This document shows positions 1-6,059 of a DNA stretch of 14,972 nt, piece by piece. Origin of the DNA: an uncultured Candidatus Saccharibacteria bacterium. GTDB taxonomy: Bacteria; Patescibacteria; Saccharimonadia; Saccharimonadales; UBA4665. The stretch covers positions 1-14,972 of the forward strand of contig CAMLRZ010000021.1 of the NCBI GenBank assembly GCA_946482575.1, written 5' to 3'. Both the position numbers and the translations under genes were made by a program. A model generated the notes under the pieces. It did no database searches. It had not been told where the DNA came from and saw only the letters and a program-made list of their open reading frames with translations. How positions within the stretch are numbered: the stretch's first letter is position 1; each line of letters starts with the position of its first letter.

Positions 1-158
1 TCAATGTCATACACTTTAATAACACCTTGCGTCACAATAAAAACTTCTAAAGGCGTGTCGCCCTCGTACAACAAAATTTGGCCGCCCGGAATGTGTTTAG
101 CATGCCGGCCTTCTATAATTTTTGCTAAAGCTGTGTCTAGATTGAGTGCGTCATCCAT
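1..158 (-). CDS. Crp/Fnr-type cyclic-nucleotide-binding-domain protein, N-terminal part only
   Basis: The gene runs off the left edge; only about the first 52 residues are visible. They contain GGQILLYEGD and then EVFIVTQGVIKVYDI, the pattern of beta strands that opens a cNMP-binding jelly roll (G-x-I-x-x-x-G-D followed by V-x-x-G-x-V-K-V). Proteins of this type are usually Crp/Fnr-family transcription regulators with a C-terminal HTH, but that half lies outside the window, so a non-regulator with the same domain remains possible. ATG at 158 is chosen because a TATACT box (165-170) ends six bases before it and there is no ribosome site, which points to a leaderless message. It is divergent from the PfpI-family gene and could regulate it; this is inference from position only. 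Confidence 0.8.
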   Translation of the reverse strand, partial: MDDALNLDTALAKIIEGRHAKHIPGGQILLYEGDTPLEVFIVTQGVIKVYDI

Positions 159-164
159 ATTACT

Positions 165-170
165 AGTATA
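165..170 (-). promoter_or_regulatory. -10 box of the Crp-like gene, leaderless arrangement
   Basis: On the minus strand TATACT ends six bases before the ATG at 158. Transcription would start about at the ATG. No convincing -35 hexamer is seen at 17-18 bases. The same TATACT-six-bases-ATG layout occurs before yajQ. Confidence 0.5.
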
Positions 171-222
171 AAGCGTTTGGCAAAAATGCTTACACCTTTA
201 TTATTTAATGTCTTACAGCAGC

Positions 223-244
223 TAGCGTTTATCTGCGCTACACT
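223..244 (+). promoter_or_regulatory. Candidate promoter/operator of the PfpI-family gene
   Basis: A short inverted repeat TAGCG (223-227) and CGCTA (236-240), spaced by eight bases, runs into a weak -10-like TACACT (239-244). This would give a leader of about 18 bases holding a strong AAGGAGG ribosome site at 257-263, seven bases before the start. No good -35 is visible. The 110-base divergent region also holds two CTTACA words (190-195 and 212-217). All of this is suggestive only. Confidence 0.25.
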
Positions 245-268
245 GGCCATGATAGGAAGGAGGATAGT

Positions 269-826
269 ATGAATATACCTGATAGCAAGATTGCAATTCT
301 TGTAGATAACAATTTCGAGCAAGCTGAATTTGACGTTCCCTTGCAAAAACTTAAGGCAGCGGGGGCGCAAGTCACCGTGGTGGGCACCAACACCAAAGAA
401 CTGCAGGCCCTGCAGCACACTGCGCAAGGCGATATTTTTAAAGCAGATGAGCTGCTGGAAAGCATCGACCCAGAGGAATACGATGCGTTGATTTTGCCCG
501 GAGGCGTCGTAAACGCCGATAAGCTACGCATGAACGCCGATGCGCGAGCTTGGGTTACTCGATTTATTGATCAGGGAAAAGTGGTTGCCGCTATTTGTCA
601 TGCGCCGTGGCTACTGGTTTCAGCCGACCTCGTAGAAGGCCGGCGGCTCACCAGTTACTACACGTTGCAAGATGATATTCGCAATGCTGGTGGCGAATGG
701 ATTGACCAGCCAGTTGTGGTTGATGGCAATCTGATAACCAGCCGCAAACCGGATGATCTGGAGGATTTTGTGGAGGCAATCCAAGAAGGAATTGCAAAAT
801 TAGAAATACCTGCATCCAAAGAGTAA
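269..826 (+). CDS. DJ-1/PfpI superfamily protein (PfpI/YhbO type)
   Basis: The 185-residue protein is the usual length for the PfpI/YhbO branch of the DJ-1 superfamily. The nucleophile elbow AICHAPW places the reactive cysteine at C110 followed by H111. The paired acidic residue expected near the N-terminus is E17 in NNFEQAEFD, and ALILPGG (73-79) is the usual loop before the elbow. Family members are described as intracellular peptidases, protein or nucleic-acid deglycases, or general stress proteins; which activity applies here cannot be read from sequence. ATG at 269 has an AAGGAGG ribosome site seven bases upstream. It is transcribed alone, away from the Crp-like gene; no clear terminator follows directly. 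Family assignment is secure and exact activity is open. Confidence 0.93.
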   Translation: MNIPDSKIAILVDNNFEQAEFDVPLQKLKAAGAQVTVVGTNTKELQALQHTAQGDIFKADELLESIDPEEYDALILPGGVVNADKLRMNADARAWVTRFIDQGKVVAAICHAPWLLVSADLVEGRRLTSYYTLQDDIRNAGGEWIDQPVVVDGNLITSRKPDDLEDFVEAIQEGIAKLEIPASKE

Positions 827-1074
827 CTGCGAATTATTTTGGCCCCATCAGCAAGTGACTTTACAGAAAAGCCTGAGAAAAGCCTTTACCATAAGAATTG
901 CCAACCTACGCAGTAATCGCCGATGAGCAGCAAAGGCTTGGTAAATATGGTGCGTCTGCCCCGCGCGCTTTTGGCGCTCGCGGTAGTTATATAGCCACAG
1001 TAGTGGCTCGTACATTACAATTTTGGGCGAGCTCAACAGGGCTCGCCCTTATGTCTAAGTAAATAGGAGAACGC
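827..1074. other. Intergenic stretch between the PfpI-family gene and the DUF6496-type gene
   Basis: This 248-base gap carries no gene I can support and no tRNA cloverleaf. Its only clear structure is the GC-rich hairpin at 1025-1048. A basic minus-strand reading frame of about 55 codons (ATG at 1015) crosses it, but it lacks a ribosome site, resembles nothing I know and would be the only TGA-terminated gene, so it is not called. Confidence 0.5.
1025..1048 (+). promoter_or_regulatory. Stable hairpin upstream of the DUF6496-type gene
   Basis: GGGCGAGC (1025-1032) and GCTCGCCC (1041-1048) form a perfect 8-bp stem with an 8-base loop. It is followed by TTATGTC, not a true T-run, so it is at best a weak terminator for read-through from the PfpI-family gene. 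It ends 26 bases before the ATG at 1075, and the ribosome site (AGGAGA at 1065-1070) lies just beyond it, so a leader or mRNA-stability role is equally possible. Confidence 0.45.
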
Positions 1075-1230
1075 ATGCCCAAGAAGTATGGCCCTAAAGC
1101 AAGCGAAGAAGTTGAAAAAATGATGCATGAGCACAAGCACGAGGGCAAATTCAAAAGTCGCAAACAAGCAATTGCCGTTGGCCTCAGTAAGGCACGACGC
1201 AAAGGAGCAAAAGTTCCACATAAAGATTAG
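1075..1230 (+). CDS. Small basic protein of the DUF6496 type
   Basis: A 51-residue, lysine- and histidine-rich protein beginning MPKKYGPKASEEVEKMM. It then has KFKSRKQAIAVGLSKARRKG and a basic tail ending VPHKD. The opening MPKKYGPKA, the helix with two methionines and the SRKQAIA-GLS-AR-KGAKVP block match the small uncharacterised family known as DUF6496, found in many bacteria. No function is established. The compact positively charged make-up would suit nucleic-acid binding, but that is speculation. ATG at 1075 has the ribosome site AGGAGA at 1065-1070, and the gene is closed by the strong terminator at 1262-1282. Confidence 0.85.
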   Translation: MPKKYGPKASEEVEKMMHEHKHEGKFKSRKQAIAVGLSKARRKGAKVPHKD

Positions 1231-1261
1231 CGCAAGCCATCCCACACGTACCCCTATAAAA

Positions 1262-1282
1262 ACACCCGGCTAAACCGGGTGT
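1262..1282. terminator. Bidirectional rho-independent terminator
   Basis: ACACCCGG (1262-1269) and CCGGGTGT (1275-1282) form a perfect 8-bp GC-rich stem with a CTAAA loop. TTTCTTT follows on the plus strand, and on the minus strand the flanking A-run reads as TTTTTATAGG. It sits between the ends of the DUF6496-type gene and ppa and can stop both. Confidence 0.92.
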
Positions 1283-1303
1283 TTTCTTTGCAGCCCTAGC
1301 GGA

Positions 1304-1834
1304 CTATTTGTTGTTCCAGCGCTCGATTGATTCGGTAATCATCTGCTTGGCAGCTTCCACGTCGCCCCAGCCCTCAACTTTGGTCGTGCCAGGCTTTTTA
1401 AGGTCTTTGTAGTGGCTAAAGTGGTGCTCGATCTTTTGCTTCCAGCGGTCGCCCAAGTCCTCTAGGGAGTTAACGCTGTCACCGGTGTTGCGGTCATCGG
1501 CAGGTACAACCACAACTTTGTGGTCCATTTCACCGTCGTCCTCAAAGTTCAAGATACCAACAATTTTAGCTTCCATCCAGACGCCAGTTGGAACTGGTTC
1601 GTCACAAACCAACAATACGTCCAGCTCATCGCCATCTTCGTCGAGGGTTTGTGGAATAAAACCGTAGTTGCAAGGCTTAGCAAAAATGCTTGGCTCTACG
1701 CGGTCGAGCATAAAAGCAGCGCGCTTGCGATCCCATTCAATTTTGAGTATCGATCCTTCGGGAATTTCTACCACAATGTTTACGGTACCGTTTTGGTAAT
1801 CACCAGGGGTCAAAACTTGATTAAAATCAGCCAT
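1304..1834 (-). CDS. ppa: Inorganic pyrophosphatase, family I
   Basis: A cytosolic, Mg-dependent hydrolase of pyrophosphate that drives nucleotide polymerisation and aminoacylation forward. The 176-residue length is typical of soluble bacterial family I enzymes. The active-site signature DEDGDELDVLLV (about 65-76) carries the metal-binding aspartates. Upstream are EIPEGSILKIEWD (Glu and Lys of the substrate pocket), the Arg of LDRVEPS and the Tyr of NYGFIPQTL. VVPADDRN around 109-116 supplies the next acidic ligands, and the HHFSHYKDLKK stretch holds the Tyr-Lys pair near the C-terminus. ATG at 1834 has AAGGAG a few bases upstream (minus strand), which fixes the start. It is a single gene between a shared terminator and a promoter region divergent from the GDPD-like gene. 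Confidence 0.98.
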   Translation of the reverse strand: MADFNQVLTPGDYQNGTVNIVVEIPEGSILKIEWDRKRAAFMLDRVEPSIFAKPCNYGFIPQTLDEDGDELDVLLVCDEPVPTGVWMEAKIVGILNFEDDGEMDHKVVVVPADDRNTGDSVNSLEDLGDRWKQKIEHHFSHYKDLKKPGTTKVEGWGDVEAAKQMITESIERWNNK

Positions 1835-1878
1835 TATTACTCCTTCAGTCTTTTATGCTAGCTTTCGTTTCTGCAGAT

Positions 1879-1888
1879 ATTGTACACT
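1879..1888. promoter_or_regulatory. Overlapping divergent -10 boxes for ppa and the GDPD-like gene
   Basis: TACAAT on the minus strand (1879-1884) and TACACT on the plus strand (1883-1888) overlap on the palindromic core TGTACA. They would give leaders of about 38 bases for ppa and about 18 bases for the GDPD-like gene. The -35 regions are poor on both strands, so this is tentative. The two promoters could not be occupied by polymerase at once. Confidence 0.3.
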
Positions 1889-1912
1889 AAAACAAGTAAA
1901 ACGCGAGGGTTT

Positions 1913-2578
1913 ATGAAGATCATTGGACATCGAGGGGCGCGGCACGTAGCCCCTGAGAACACGGTTGCTGCGCTCAAGCACGCCCTCAAAGCTGGTGTAG
2001 ACGAAATTGAAATCGATGTACGCGTTACCAAAGATGGCCACGTCATACTTCATCACAACCCCGTTATGAAAATGAACGGCAAAAACTACGCCACCAACGC
2101 CCATACGCTACAGGAGTTACGCGCTCAAAAATCTGATCTTACAACGCTAGCCGAGGCGATTCGCGCGGTTGATAAACGAGTTCCTCTTATGATCGAGGTT
2201 AAGCCAGGTGAGCCCATCGAACCCATTGTTTCGGTGGTAGAAAGCTTTTTGGCGGACGGCTGGCAGCCCAGCGACTTTATGTTTGGCTCCTTTAGTCAAG
2301 CCACCCTGCGTCAACTGCGGGACGCGATCCCACAAGTAGATCTGGTAGTTATTGCATTCTTTTCGAGCCTTAACGCCATGCGCCGCGCCCGGGCAGTTGG
2401 TGCTCGCAAGATCAGCCTTAATCATCGTGCTCTATGGTTCGCCAACATTGTCGCAATGCGGCGAGGCCGATTTGAGGTATACGCCTGGACGCTCAATAAC
2501 CCTCGCAAGGCACGGCGACTGGCTCGCCATGGCCTAAGTGGCGCTGTTACCGACGATGCCGCGCTCTACGCAAAATAA
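1913..2578 (+). CDS. Glycerophosphodiester phosphodiesterase family protein
   Basis: A 221-residue TIM-barrel enzyme of the GDPD family, which cleaves glycerophosphodiesters from phospholipid headgroups to glycerol-3-phosphate and an alcohol. It opens with IIGHRGARHVAPENT, giving the catalytic H6-R7 pair and E15. EIEIDVRVTKDGHVILHH carries the metal-binding E33 and D35 and the second histidine H47, IEVKPG is the later acidic strand, and VYAWTLN and GAVTDD close the barrel. The family usually has His-Asp where this protein has H47-H48. ATG at 1913 is preferred over a TTG at 1880 because GAGGG lies just upstream and homologues begin at this strand. There is no signal peptide, so it is probably cytosolic. 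The next gene begins three bases after the stop. Confidence 0.92.
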   Translation: MKIIGHRGARHVAPENTVAALKHALKAGVDEIEIDVRVTKDGHVILHHNPVMKMNGKNYATNAHTLQELRAQKSDLTTLAEAIRAVDKRVPLMIEVKPGEPIEPIVSVVESFLADGWQPSDFMFGSFSQATLRQLRDAIPQVDLVVIAFFSSLNAMRRARAVGARKISLNHRALWFANIVAMRRGRFEVYAWTLNNPRKARRLARHGLSGAVTDDAALYAK

Positions 2579-2581
2579 TAT

Positions 2582-3292
2582 ATGAAAGCAACGCTTCACA
2601 CTGTTTCCTGGCTTATACCGCAGCACCTTGCGGCGTTCTCATTCAAGCCGCATGAGCGATTTTCGTTTGTACCAGGAGAATACACTGAGCTTCATGTGGC
2701 ACACGCCAGCCCCGACAACCGCGGCCAAAGTCGCGAGTTTTCTATTGCCTCGACGCCAAAAGACGCCTTGGTCACCATAATCACCACTTTTCCTCCTAAC
2801 GGCCAGCGGCAAAGTACGTTCAAGCAGGCGCTGCGCGCCCTGCAACCAGGTGATCAAGTAGATTTGGCCCAACCGCGGGGCGATTTTGTTTTACCCAAAG
2901 ATCCGTCTATTCCACTGGTCTTTGTGGCGGGCGGCATTGGTGTCGTACCTTTTATGAGCATGGTAGAAAGTCTAGCCACAAAAAACCAACAACGTGACAT
3001 CCAAATGATTCATACCGTAAACGCCAAGCGTGCGTTACTTAATACTGATATGTTTGCCCACAGCCCCGCAATCAAAAGTTATCTACCGCTGATTACCGGC
3101 GGCTCTCAGCCAAGCCTAACAGGGCGCGTTACTGGCAGCCAGATACTCCAGCACACAACTCCCGCCCCACGCACCCTGTTCTACATTTCAGGTCCAGAAG
3201 CTATGACACAGGAACTGCGCATGCAGCTAATAGCTGCTGGCATTGCAACCACGCATATAGTGATTGATGCCTTTAATCGGTACGATCCGTAA
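2582..3292 (+). CDS. Ferredoxin-NAD(P)H-reductase-fold flavin oxidoreductase
   Basis: A 236-residue protein with the two-domain FNR layout. The N-terminal FAD barrel carries REFSIAS (51-57), the R-x-[YF]-S flavin motif, and GDFVLP. The C-terminal nucleotide domain carries VAGGIGVVPFMSM (115-127) and YISGPEAM (201-208), which lines the NAD(P)H site. It should move electrons between NAD(P)H and a one-electron carrier through FAD. No 2Fe-2S domain or membrane segment is attached, so the partner is separate and unknown. No ribosome site is seen; the start is three bases after the GDPD-like stop, so translational coupling is likely. Its last 20 bases overlap the convergent cupredoxin-like gene. 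Family call is firm; substrate unknown. Confidence 0.92.
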   Translation: MKATLHTVSWLIPQHLAAFSFKPHERFSFVPGEYTELHVAHASPDNRGQSREFSIASTPKDALVTIITTFPPNGQRQSTFKQALRALQPGDQVDLAQPRGDFVLPKDPSIPLVFVAGGIGVVPFMSMVESLATKNQQRDIQMIHTVNAKRALLNTDMFAHSPAIKSYLPLITGGSQPSLTGRVTGSQILQHTTPAPRTLFYISGPEAMTQELRMQLIAAGIATTHIVIDAFNRYDP

Positions 3293-3686
3293 CAATAACA
3301 GTGCCGACGGCGTCGGGATACGCTGCGCTATGGTAGGTGAATGTTCCGACTTGGTCGAAGGCTAAACTAAAACCGGCCCCTATATCCAGGAGGCCGGAAC
3401 TAGCAATTGCACTGTCATCAAAAATAAGTGTGTGGGCAGTGGTGTCATTGTTCGTCCAGATCACCGTTCTGCCCTTTGTAACTGTGATGACTTGCGGTGA
3501 AAAAGTATAGTTCTGGATACTTACCGTGTTAGTGGCGACCGCTTTGGTTGACACGGGCGCAGCAGTAACTTGCTGTGTGTTGTGCGGACCAGCCGGTTGC
3601 GGGCGAGTCTGTACGAACACAATAGCTCCCACACCTGCTGTTACCAGTAGTATGCTTACTGCGACCAACAACCGAGGGTGCTTCAC
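3273..3686 (-). CDS. Membrane-anchored cupredoxin-like protein with a degenerate copper site
   Basis: A 137-residue protein with a hydrophobic N-terminal anchor (about 5-26), a Pro/Thr/Ala/Gln-rich linker and a plastocyanin-like domain from about 53. The domain shows the usual IQNYTFSPQVITVTKG, then VIWTNND and AHTLIF with the first copper-ligand histidine at H85, and ends GTFTYHSAAYPDAVGTVIV. In functional relatives this last loop reads about YHC-x-x-HP-x-M-x-GT. Here the Cys, His and Met are S120, Y123 and A126, so three of four type 1 copper ligands are missing; I checked this at the DNA level. The start is GTG at 3686, as an in-frame TAG lies four codons upstream. It follows trxB by 59 bases on the same strand and may be the last gene of that unit. 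It probably acts outside the membrane, in a role without blue copper. Confidence 0.85.
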   Translation of the reverse strand: MKHPRLLVAVSILLVTAGVGAIVFVQTRPQPAGPHNTQQVTAAPVSTKAVATNTVSIQNYTFSPQVITVTKGRTVIWTNNDTTAHTLIFDDSAIASSGLLDIGAGFSLAFDQVGTFTYHSAAYPDAVGTVIVTDRTD

Positions 3687-3745
3687 GGCAATAACCTATG
3701 TTACATACCTATCCTCATTGTAGCATCGCCTGCGGCGAGGAGCGA

Positions 3746-4696
3746 TTATTTACGGTTGAGCTCGTCCAAGTATTCGCGCATATACAAGGCAGCACTGGCA
3801 CCCTCACCAGTAGCCGTGGCAATTTGCATGGTAGCGCCGCTGCGCACATCGCCGGCCGCAAACACGCCGGGTATAGCTGTTTCTAGGCGCTCGTTGGTTT
3901 TTACAAAACCTACTTCGTCAAGCTGCACGGCGGAGTCTTTGAGGAACTCAGTGTTAGGCTTTAGCCCCACAAAAACGAATACGCCATCGGTTGGGAATTC
4001 AACTTTTTGGCCTTTTATTTTGTCAGTGCCGATTACTTTAACAACCTTGCCGTCTTCACCCACAATTTCATCAGTGGTGGTATTAAAGTGAACGGTAATT
4101 TTATCTTTGTGCTTTTCTAGGTCGTGCTGCAACACTTCGGAGGCTCGAAAATGATCGCTACGCACCAACAAATCAATATGAGAGGCAAAACGAGTCAAGA
4201 ACATTGCTTCTTGCACGGCTGAATTGCCGCCACCCACTACTACAATGCGTTTATCGCGGTAAAAGGCACCGTCACAGGTAGCGCAATAGTGCACACCACG
4301 GGCATAGTACTCCTGCTCCCCGGGGATACCGATTTTTTTGTAGTCGCTGCCGGTAGCAATTAACACCGTTTTGGCTTTAACGATGCCGCTGGTGGTGTCC
4401 AGCTCTTTGTAATCGCCTTTGTCAGTAATAGACAGCACTTCGCCCAGTTCGATTTTGGTGCCAAAACGTTCGGCCTGCTTACGCAAATTTTCGGCCAAAT
4501 CCAAGCCTTGCAGACCGTCCGGAAATCCGGGGTAGTTGTCTACCCAGTCGGTTACTGCCGCAAGGCCGCCAACCACACCACGTTCAAAAAGCGTCGTGTC
4601 CAGATCTTCACGAGTAGTATAGATAGCTGCCGCTAAAGCTGCCGGACCGGCGCCGATAGCAACAACATCGTGGATGGTTTGGGTTACGTCGTTCAT
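3746..4696 (-). CDS. trxB: Thioredoxin reductase
   Basis: A 316-residue low-molecular-weight thioredoxin reductase that passes electrons from NAD(P)H through FAD and a dithiol to a small redox protein. GAGPAA (15-20) binds FAD, CATCDG holds the redox pair C138/C141, VVGGGNSAVQEA (153-164) is the pyridine-nucleotide site and GVFAAGDVR (277-285) is the second FAD motif. Where NADPH-specific enzymes have HRR, this one has V178-R179-S180, followed by the usual FRAS; loss of one phosphate-binding arginine could relax preference for NADPH. ATG at 4696 has AAGGAA upstream, and the glutaredoxin-like gene ends eight bases before it, so the two are cotranscribed. The glutaredoxin-like protein is the obvious substrate candidate. 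Confidence 0.97.
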   Translation of the reverse strand: MNDVTQTIHDVVAIGAGPAALAAAIYTTREDLDTTLFERGVVGGLAAVTDWVDNYPGFPDGLQGLDLAENLRKQAERFGTKIELGEVLSITDKGDYKELDTTSGIVKAKTVLIATGSDYKKIGIPGEQEYYARGVHYCATCDGAFYRDKRIVVVGGGNSAVQEAMFLTRFASHIDLLVRSDHFRASEVLQHDLEKHKDKITVHFNTTTDEIVGEDGKVVKVIGTDKIKGQKVEFPTDGVFVFVGLKPNTEFLKDSAVQLDEVGFVKTNERLETAIPGVFAAGDVRSGATMQIATATGEGASAALYMREYLDELNRK

Positions 4697-4704
4697 ATAA
4701 TTCC

Positions 4705-4953
4705 TTAGGCGATTGCAGGCGCCAGTTTAGCTAAATTGTAACCGATCACGACTTCGCGTGAGTCGTCTTGCTTGGTGACTACAGTGACCGGCACGGTGAG
4801 GGCGCCACTGATTTGCAGCGCTTCGGCTTGGCGTTCAGGGTTTTGGTCCAGGTTCACTTCTTCATAGCCAACACCTTTAGCAGTCAAGAACCTCTTAACC
4901 ATTACACAATACGCGCACGTGTTAGTAGTAAAAATCGTCACATTCTTGACCAT
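4705..4953 (-). CDS. Glutaredoxin/NrdH-like redoxin
   Basis: An 82-residue thioredoxin-fold protein. VTIFTTNTCAYC carries the dithiol C13-x-x-C16, the TVPV turn has the conserved cis-proline, and the GYNLAKL end matches the C-terminal helix of glutaredoxins and NrdH redoxins. The active site is CAYC rather than CPYC. Directly upstream of trxB, it is best explained as the dithiol carrier reduced by TrxB, serving ribonucleotide reductase or other disulfide substrates. No glutathione enzymes are in view. I start at the ATG at 4953 because a purine-rich GAGGGGAAA lies just before it; an in-frame GTG fifteen bases further up would overlap that site. A perfect TATAAT (4995-5000) inside an inverted repeat marks the promoter. 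Confidence 0.9.
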   Translation of the reverse strand: MVKNVTIFTTNTCAYCVMVKRFLTAKGVGYEEVNLDQNPERQAEALQISGALTVPVTVVTKQDDSREVVIGYNLAKLAPAIA

Positions 4954-4994
4954 TTTGTTTCCCCTCACTTGTTTTTTAGCTTTTGCTTATTCCC

Positions 4995-5033
4995 ATTATA
5001 TAGCGCCCATAGCCTAAGCGCTAGCACTATATA
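4995..5033 (-). promoter_or_regulatory. Promoter of the redoxin-trxB unit with an inverted repeat over it
   Basis: On the minus strand a perfect TATAAT (4995-5000) lies 41 bases before the ATG at 4953. It overlaps one arm of an imperfect inverted repeat: TATATAGCGC (4997-5006) against GCACTATATA (5024-5033) on the plus strand, nine of ten positions matching across a 17-base spacer. A nested TAGCGC/GCGCTA pair (5001-5006 and 5018-5023) fills the -35 and spacer. The -35 hexamer itself is poor, so activation or repression by a dimeric protein is plausible. There is no T-run to make it a terminator for the upstream FKBP gene. Confidence 0.5.
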
Positions 5034-5047
5034 TTGTGTTTTTTACG

Positions 5048-5581
5048 TTAATTACCGGTGTTGGCATCGCCGCCAATAGATACCAAACTAATATCGAATA
5101 CTAGCGGAGCGTTAGCCGGAATACCCGAGCCACTTGGTGGGTTTTCACCGTACGCCAAGGCAGCAGGAATGACTAAGCGACGTTCGCCGCCAACTTTCAT
5201 GCCGGGAATCCCCTGTTTCCAGCCCTCAATCACTTGGTCAAGGCTAATGGCAACTGGTTGGCCAGAATCTTTGGTGCTCTGAAAGATAACACCACTAGAC
5301 GCAATAGCGCCCGTGTAATCAACGGTGACCGTGTCACCTGCTTTGACTTCTTGGCCGGTACCTACCTTAGTGTCGGTTGATTGCAGCTGCGTTACATCGG
5401 TGACAGGTGTAAAGTTGCTCAATTTACTACCTGCTACGGTTTGTGAATTAGCAGAGTTTCCCGTGCCGGCGTCGTCTCCCTGGCTCATTTGCCAAATAAC
5501 CGCCACACTTAAACCAATGGCAGTTACAAAAAATAATGTGGCGCCAAATAATGCGAATATTCGATCTCGTTTGCGGGTCAT
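5048..5581 (-). CDS. FKBP-type peptidyl-prolyl cis-trans isomerase, membrane anchored
   Basis: A 177-residue protein with a basic N-terminus, one membrane helix (about 8-30), a Ser/Asn/Gly-rich linker and one FKBP domain (about 72-170). It should act on proline bonds of secreted proteins at the outer face of the membrane. Core residues are present: Y89 in VDYTGA, F100, V117-I118 and W121 in QVIEGWKQG, Y144 in LAYGENPP and F162 in VFDISL. The aspartate that normally follows F100 (FDSS) is Q101 here, which may lower or shift activity. ATG at 5581 is supported by GAGGAG just upstream. The Nudix gene ends 12 bases before it, so the two form an operon. Confidence 0.94.
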   Translation of the reverse strand: MTRKRDRIFALFGATLFFVTAIGLSVAVIWQMSQGDDAGTGNSANSQTVAGSKLSNFTPVTDVTQLQSTDTKVGTGQEVKAGDTVTVDYTGAIASSGVIFQSTKDSGQPVAISLDQVIEGWKQGIPGMKVGGERRLVIPAALAYGENPPSGSGIPANAPLVFDISLVSIGGDANTGN

Positions 5582-5593
5582 TGCTATACTCCT

Positions 5594-6049
5594 CTAATGT
5601 TGTTGACTTGTGTTAATTTCTATAGGCTCAGACGGAAATCCGCTGCTCAGGCCTTGCATTATCATTACTTTGAGCGCTTCTGAACGGAATGGCACACTGG
5701 CTAATGACTGTAAGGGTAACCACCGGGGACTGTATAAATTTTGCCCCAGTGCACTAATTTTGGCCTCTTCTGATTCAGGATGCAAGCGAGGTTCACCGCT
5801 CACATATTGGCACAAGTAGATATACTGGGTGCCATAAGGGTCGCCGGCGTGTTCCACCACCACAATACGTGGGTTCACTACCGTAACGCCGGTTTCTTCG
5901 CCGAGCTTGCGATACAGAGCGTGACCAGCCTGCTCACCTGGTTTTAGACCACCGCCGGGCAACGTATAATACTCGTGACCGAATTTATTCCGGTGTACCA
6001 CGAGCAAATGACCATTAGCAACAACGATCGCGCGAACTGCTTGCCTCAT
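5594..6049 (-). CDS. Nudix-domain protein with an altered Nudix box
   Basis: A 151-residue protein with one Nudix fold. The box spans about 33-55 as G-x5-E39-x7-R47-K48-L-x-E51-E52-x-G54-V55. The consensus is REUxEExGU, so the glutamate after the arginine is lysine here (codon AAG, confirmed on the minus strand). That glutamate normally takes part in metal binding or base catalysis; E51 and E52 remain. Nudix proteins hydrolyse nucleoside diphosphates linked to other groups; the substrate cannot be told, and a binding-only role is possible. There is no ribosome site before ATG 6049 but a CATAAT box ten bases away, suggesting a nearly leaderless message. It is first in an operon with the FKBP gene. 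Confidence 0.88.
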   Translation of the reverse strand: MRQAVRAIVVANGHLLVVHRNKFGHEYYTLPGGGLKPGEQAGHALYRKLGEETGVTVVNPRIVVVEHAGDPYGTQYIYLCQYVSGEPRLHPESEEAKISALGQNLYSPRWLPLQSLASVPFRSEALKVMIMQGLSSGFPSEPIEINTSQQH

Positions 6050-6059
6050 AACTGTTTGT

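Noticed and set aside
848..1015. Basic minus-strand reading frame of about 55 codons between the PfpI-family and DUF6496-type genes
   Set aside because: It has no ribosome site or promoter, resembles no known protein, and would be the only TGA-terminated gene in the window.
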